Origin: Chloroflexota bacterium | GTDB lineage: Bacteria; Chloroflexota; Ktedonobacteria; Ktedonobacterales; Ktedonobacteraceae | Reading direction: 5' to 3' | DNA: 8,728 nucleotides | Assembly: GCA_005879655.1 (NCBI GenBank) | Contig: VBJK01000307.1 | Location: forward strand, 1 to 8,728 | In this document: piece by piece, positions 6,163 to 8,728 of the stretch | Position numbering within the stretch: the first letter of the stretch is position 1 | Layout of the letters: every line of letters starts with the position of its first letter | Translations under genes and position numbers: made by a program | Notes under the pieces: model-generated | Told to the model about the DNA's origin: nothing | The model's input: the letters and a program-made list of their open reading frames with translations, nothing else | The model's database searches: none

Positions 6163-6185
6163 GGCGCAATGAATTGCGCAACTAC
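6163..6185 (+). repeat. Additional copy of the palindromic unit
   Basis: This 23-bp copy, starting GGCGCAATGAATTGCGC and ending AACTAC, is identical to the one at 6122-6144, 41 bp upstream. The remaining 151 bp up to the epimerase start contain no further repeat and no clear promoter. Confidence 0.85.
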
Positions 6186-6336
6186 CCAAGATCCCGACTT
6201 GATAAACATAGTACTTCTAGGAATGGATGCTCTGGAAACTGGTGCATGCTCGTTGCATAATTTAGATAAGCAAACCTTACTTCTTATTGTACACTGATAA
6301 ATCCATAGAATGCGATCAATGGATGGAGCAGATTTT

Positions 6337-7380
6337 ATGAAAGTACTAATTACTGGTGCTACCGGCTTGCTCGGTGGGCATCTTATAAGAGAATTGCAAG
6401 CACGCGATGAGCAGATCAGAGCTTTGGTCTTGCCTGTAGAAAATGCGGAGAAGTTAGAAGCACAGGGCGTTGAGGTGGTGCGTGGCGATATAACCGATGC
6501 CAGTTCGCTGGGACCTGCCGTCAAGGATGTCGATCTCATCTTCCACCTTGCGGGCATGATGGGTGTCTGGCGTCCCATGGCAGACTATCGTCTGGTCAAT
6601 GTTACTGGTTCGGAGAATCTCTATAAGGCTGCACAGGCGGCTGGTGTGCGCCGTTTTATACACACCAGCTCGCATACCGTGTATGGTCTGGGGCATGGCC
6701 GTTTTATGGTAGAGGAAGATCCGCTACGCCCCGATCCCGATCCCTATAGTGTGACGAAGGCTGAAGGCGATCGTTTGCTGCGCCGCCTGATGCTCAACAG
6801 CGGTGTGGAGACGGTCATTTTGCGTCCGGGTACGTTCTTTGGTCCTGGCGATCACCTGCACTTTGGCCGTATGGCGCAGAAGACGAAGGATGGCAAAGCC
6901 TTGCTACTTGGTCCCGGCAATAATGCGCTGCCCTTCTGCTACGTTACCGATATAGTCCAGGGCTACATGCTGGCCGCCTATCATGAGAAGGCTCCTGGCA
7001 ATGTATACAATATTACCAATGATCGCCCATTAACGCAGCAAGAGATGTTCGATACGATCGCTGATGCCGTTGGTGGCCAGCGGCCAACGCTACACTTGCC
7101 CTACCTGCCGATCTACATGGTAGCGACCGTGGCGGAGAACATCTATAAGATGGCTCATTTGAAAATGAAGCCGCCCGCTACGCAGCTTGGCGCTATGATG
7201 TTCGGTACAGACAATAAGCATAGCGTAGAGAAGGCGCGTCGTGAGCTGGGTTACGAACCCAAGGTGGAGCTACGCGAGGGTATTAAATTGGCTGCCGAAT
7301 GGTTTAACACTGGCGGTTTCGACAAGCCTCCTGTAACTGCCGCTAGCCAGAATGCACCGCTAGCTGGTGCGAGGAAATAG
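6337..7380 (+). CDS. NAD(P)-dependent epimerase/dehydratase, extended SDR (3-beta-HSD-like)
   Basis: This 347-residue extended short-chain dehydrogenase/reductase is probably a cytosolic oxidoreductase or epimerase. The dinucleotide loop is GATGLLG (7-13), and GDITD (50-54) and HLAG (70-73) are typical of the family. The catalytic Ser region is HTSSHTVYG (109-117), and the YxxxK pair is Y137/K141 in PYSVTKAEGD. LRPGTFFGPGD (162-172) and YVTDIVQGY (202-210) are the substrate-domain blocks seen in 3-beta-hydroxysteroid-dehydrogenase-like and nucleotide-sugar epimerase proteins. The tail after GYEP...EWF is a short, low-complexity extension. The reading frame opens 9 codons earlier, but the ATG giving MKVLITGATG has GGAG 8 nt upstream and is the family-like start. 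It is the only clear plus-strand gene here. The substrate cannot be told from sequence. Confidence 0.88.
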   Translation: MKVLITGATGLLGGHLIRELQARDEQIRALVLPVENAEKLEAQGVEVVRGDITDASSLGPAVKDVDLIFHLAGMMGVWRPMADYRLVNVTGSENLYKAAQAAGVRRFIHTSSHTVYGLGHGRFMVEEDPLRPDPDPYSVTKAEGDRLLRRLMLNSGVETVILRPGTFFGPGDHLHFGRMAQKTKDGKALLLGPGNNALPFCYVTDIVQGYMLAAYHEKAPGNVYNITNDRPLTQQEMFDTIADAVGGQRPTLHLPYLPIYMVATVAENIYKMAHLKMKPPATQLGAMMFGTDNKHSVEKARRELGYEPKVELREGIKLAAEWFNTGGFDKPPVTAASQNAPLAGARK

Positions 7381-7394
7381 CAGTTCGTATAACC

Positions 7395-7477
7395 GTAGCC
7401 GCGCATTCATTGCGCACGAGGAAGGCCGGTGGTACAAAACCACCGGCCTTCCTCGTGCGCAATGAATGCGCGGCTAC
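7395..7477. repeat. 39-bp perfect inverted repeat (5-base loop) between convergent genes
   Basis: Arms 7395-7433 and 7439-7477 are perfectly complementary and separated by ACAAA. The outer 21 bp of each arm (GTAGCCGCGCATTCATTGCGC and its complement) are a variant of the palindromic repeat with one base of the 16-mer lost. The inner 18 bp (ACGAGGAAGGCCGGTGGT) are not found elsewhere in the window. It begins 14 bp after the epimerase stop, and its right arm contains the stop codon of the converging zinc-ribbon gene. A role as a bidirectional transcription stop is plausible, although neither side has a U-tract. Confidence 0.95.
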
Positions 7478-7749
7478 TCTGCTGTTGTGCAGACTTTCTT
7501 GCCAGCACCTTTGTAGCCGAACTTTGCAATGGTGGAGCGTAGCCAACCAGCGGTCGGACCATTATCAATACGCTGGCTCGTCTCTGTCAAGAATGAGGCG
7601 GTCTGTGGTCTTGAAGGTAGCTCATTGGCCTCACGCAACTTGCGCAGTTCGTCATAATGCTGGGATGCCCAGTACATGTTGACGCGGCAACCAGTGCAAT
7701 TCTTCACATTATCCTCATTCTGAGCACCACATTGTGGACATTCAGTCAT
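7474..7749 (-). CDS. Small zinc-ribbon protein, hypothetical
   Basis: This 91-residue protein begins with a zinc-ribbon-like half-pair set, CPQCG (C4, C7) and CTGC (C18, C21), spaced as in zinc-ribbon domains. A helical, charged stretch YDELRKLREANELP (32-45) follows. The C-terminal half (TAGWLRSTIAKFGYKGAGKK) could be an amphipathic helix, ending VCTTAE. There is no signal peptide. Two upstream ATGs are in frame; AAGGAGG is 8 nt from the ATG giving MTECPQCG but only 2 nt from the nearer alternative, so MTECPQCG is preferred. It follows the radical SAM gene by 40 bp on the same strand and probably shares its transcript. Its stop codon lies inside the 39-bp inverted repeat. Function unknown; it might be a partner of the radical SAM protein. 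Confidence 0.75.
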   Translation of the reverse strand: MTECPQCGAQNEDNVKNCTGCRVNMYWASQHYDELRKLREANELPSRPQTASFLTETSQRIDNGPTAGWLRSTIAKFGYKGAGKKVCTTAE

Positions 7750-7789
7750 TTGCATTTCCTCCTTAGACATTTTTGCAACGTTTTTGCCC

Positions 7790-8728
7790 TTAAGCTTCTA
7801 CTGTCACCTTATCATCTGAAAGAGGAGTCTCTTGCTTGACATTAATGACGGGCAAGTAACGCAGTTTCTCAGATTTGCCGTTCTTCCCTTTAAAGGCATC
7901 TAATGCAGTCTCGCGGCCAACTTCGAGGGCAACACTAGTCATGGTCGGAACGTGGCACAACATATTCGTATAGGCCGCATTCGCCAATGGACAATGGCAT
8001 TCGCCAGCCTTAATGCTGCGGCGCAATTCGTTTGCCTGGGCCGTGGTCCAGACCGAACGGAAATCGTAGTTATGTTCGCGCAAGTTGCCCACAGACTCCG
8101 CACGGATACAGCACGTCCAGACATCGCCATTGGGGGCGATCTGTGCCGATGCAATACCAGCCATGCAGGGAATAATCTGCCGTTTCTCTACCAGCGTACG
8201 CTTCACAATATCGTAGTAGCGATCGCGGAAAGACTGTGTAATACGCGCCACGCCCTGCGCATTCTCAGCCCGAATATCTTCTTGCAGACGCTCAATCACT
8301 GGCTTGTACTTCTCATAAGGTGGGGTAATGCCCATGCCAACCGTATCCAACTCGACGCGCTCTTCGGCGATCTCGCTGATGAATTGATCGGGTTTGAGTT
8401 CTTCACGCACGAACTTATGGATAGTATCAAATTCATGAACATTGAAGTTAGAGATAACAGTATGGATGCCAAGGGTGAAGTTTTTGTACTGCGCTTTTAA
8501 GGCTTTTAACCCGGCATAGGTGCGCATGGCACGCTCGAAATTGCCCTTGACGCCACGTATCTGATCGTGTCTATCACCAACGCCGTCCAGCGACAGGTTA
8601 ATGATCACTTCAGAGCCAGGTGCAGCTTGCAGGACCTTCTCGACGCGACCGGGAATGATTTTATCTTGAATGCCGTTGGTTGGTATATTGATGATACCTG
8701 GGCGGCAATGCCGATAAGCCGCACTTAC
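7790..8728 (-). CDS. Radical SAM protein with SPASM-like C-terminal cysteine domain, 5' end outside window
   Basis: The 312 visible residues are the middle and C-terminal part of a radical SAM enzyme; the CxxxCxxC cluster motif should lie beyond position 8728. The frame is open from the window edge, and NIPTNG (14-19) with IINLSLDGVGDRHDQIRGVKG (42-62) is the radical SAM barrel pattern in which substrate-side strands end in TNG and SLDG. A cysteine-rich tail follows: IPCMAG (C188), QIAPNGDVWTCC (C206, C207), VGNLRE, then GECHCPLANAAYTNMLCH (C244, C246, C258). This matches the SPASM/twitch layout with auxiliary Fe-S clusters, found in peptide-modifying and tungsten/molybdopterin-type maturases. 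Substrate unknown; no clear precursor-peptide gene is seen besides the zinc-ribbon protein downstream. Confidence 0.88.
   Translation of the reverse strand, partial: VSAAYRHCRPGIINIPTNGIQDKIIPGRVEKVLQAAPGSEVIINLSLDGVGDRHDQIRGVKGNFERAMRTYAGLKALKAQYKNFTLGIHTVISNFNVHEFDTIHKFVREELKPDQFISEIAEERVELDTVGMGITPPYEKYKPVIERLQEDIRAENAQGVARITQSFRDRYYDIVKRTLVEKRQIIPCMAGIASAQIAPNGDVWTCCIRAESVGNLREHNYDFRSVWTTAQANELRRSIKAGECHCPLANAAYTNMLCHVPTMTSVALEVGRETALDAFKGKNGKSEKLRYLPVINVKQETPLSDDKVTVEA

Noticed and set aside
5865..6185. Possible CRISPR array, because a palindromic repeat recurs at regular spacing
   Set aside because: The sequence between cores is itself repeated (not unique spacers), some cores are inverted, and no cas genes are nearby.
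7410..7682. Plus-strand frame beginning in the 39-bp inverted repeat
   Set aside because: It is antisense to the zinc-ribbon gene, begins inside the repeat and lacks a ribosome-binding site or motif.

Overview
The window looks like a chromosomal piece of a free-living bacterium. Most of its identifiable genes lie on the minus strand. A LysW-type (carrier-protein) amino-acid operon sits under two T-box riboswitches, and dispersed palindromic repeats fill the intergenic gaps. T-boxes combined with the LysW pathway point away from Proteobacteria. Chloroflexota, perhaps the Ktedonobacteria, is my best guess; this is inference, since no rRNA or other phylogenetic marker is present.

Region 1 (1-3962, minus strand) is the best understood part. 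A strong promoter (near 3933-3962) is followed by two complete, tandem T-box leaders, each with a T-box motif and an intrinsic terminator. Their likely specifier codons are AAG in the first and AAA in the second, both lysine. Then come lysW (53-aa carrier protein), lysX (ATP-grasp ligase), lysY (reductase) and lysZ (kinase, cut by the left edge). LysX attaches the substrate amino group to the C-terminal Glu of LysW, LysZ phosphorylates the protected intermediate and LysY reduces it. lysX and lysY overlap by 4 bp. A strong hairpin separates lysW from lysX, and a 211-bp gap with repeats separates lysY from lysZ. The lysine T-boxes favour lysine over arginine synthesis.

Region 2 (3963-5765, minus strand) holds a small proline/glutamine-rich protein of unknown role, an L-asparaginase/isoaspartyl-peptidase gene that appears broken near its 3' end by an out-of-frame deletion, and a YpjD-type MazG pyrophosphohydrolase. 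The MazG start codon overlaps the ancestral asparaginase stop.

Region 3 (5766-6336) is a divergent intergenic region filled by a ~63-bp tandem array. Each unit carries the 16-bp near-palindrome GCGCAATGAATTGCGC. The same palindrome recurs beside lysW and, in shortened form, at the ends of a 39-bp perfect inverted repeat at 7395-7477.

Region 4 (6337-8728) has a plus-strand extended-SDR epimerase/dehydrogenase converging on a minus-strand pair: a radical SAM/SPASM-like protein (N-terminus outside the window) followed by a small zinc-ribbon protein.

No tRNA, rRNA, transposase or CRISPR array was seen. The points most worth following up are the tandem lysine T-boxes on a LysW operon and the palindromic repeat family, which shows a compensatory base change.
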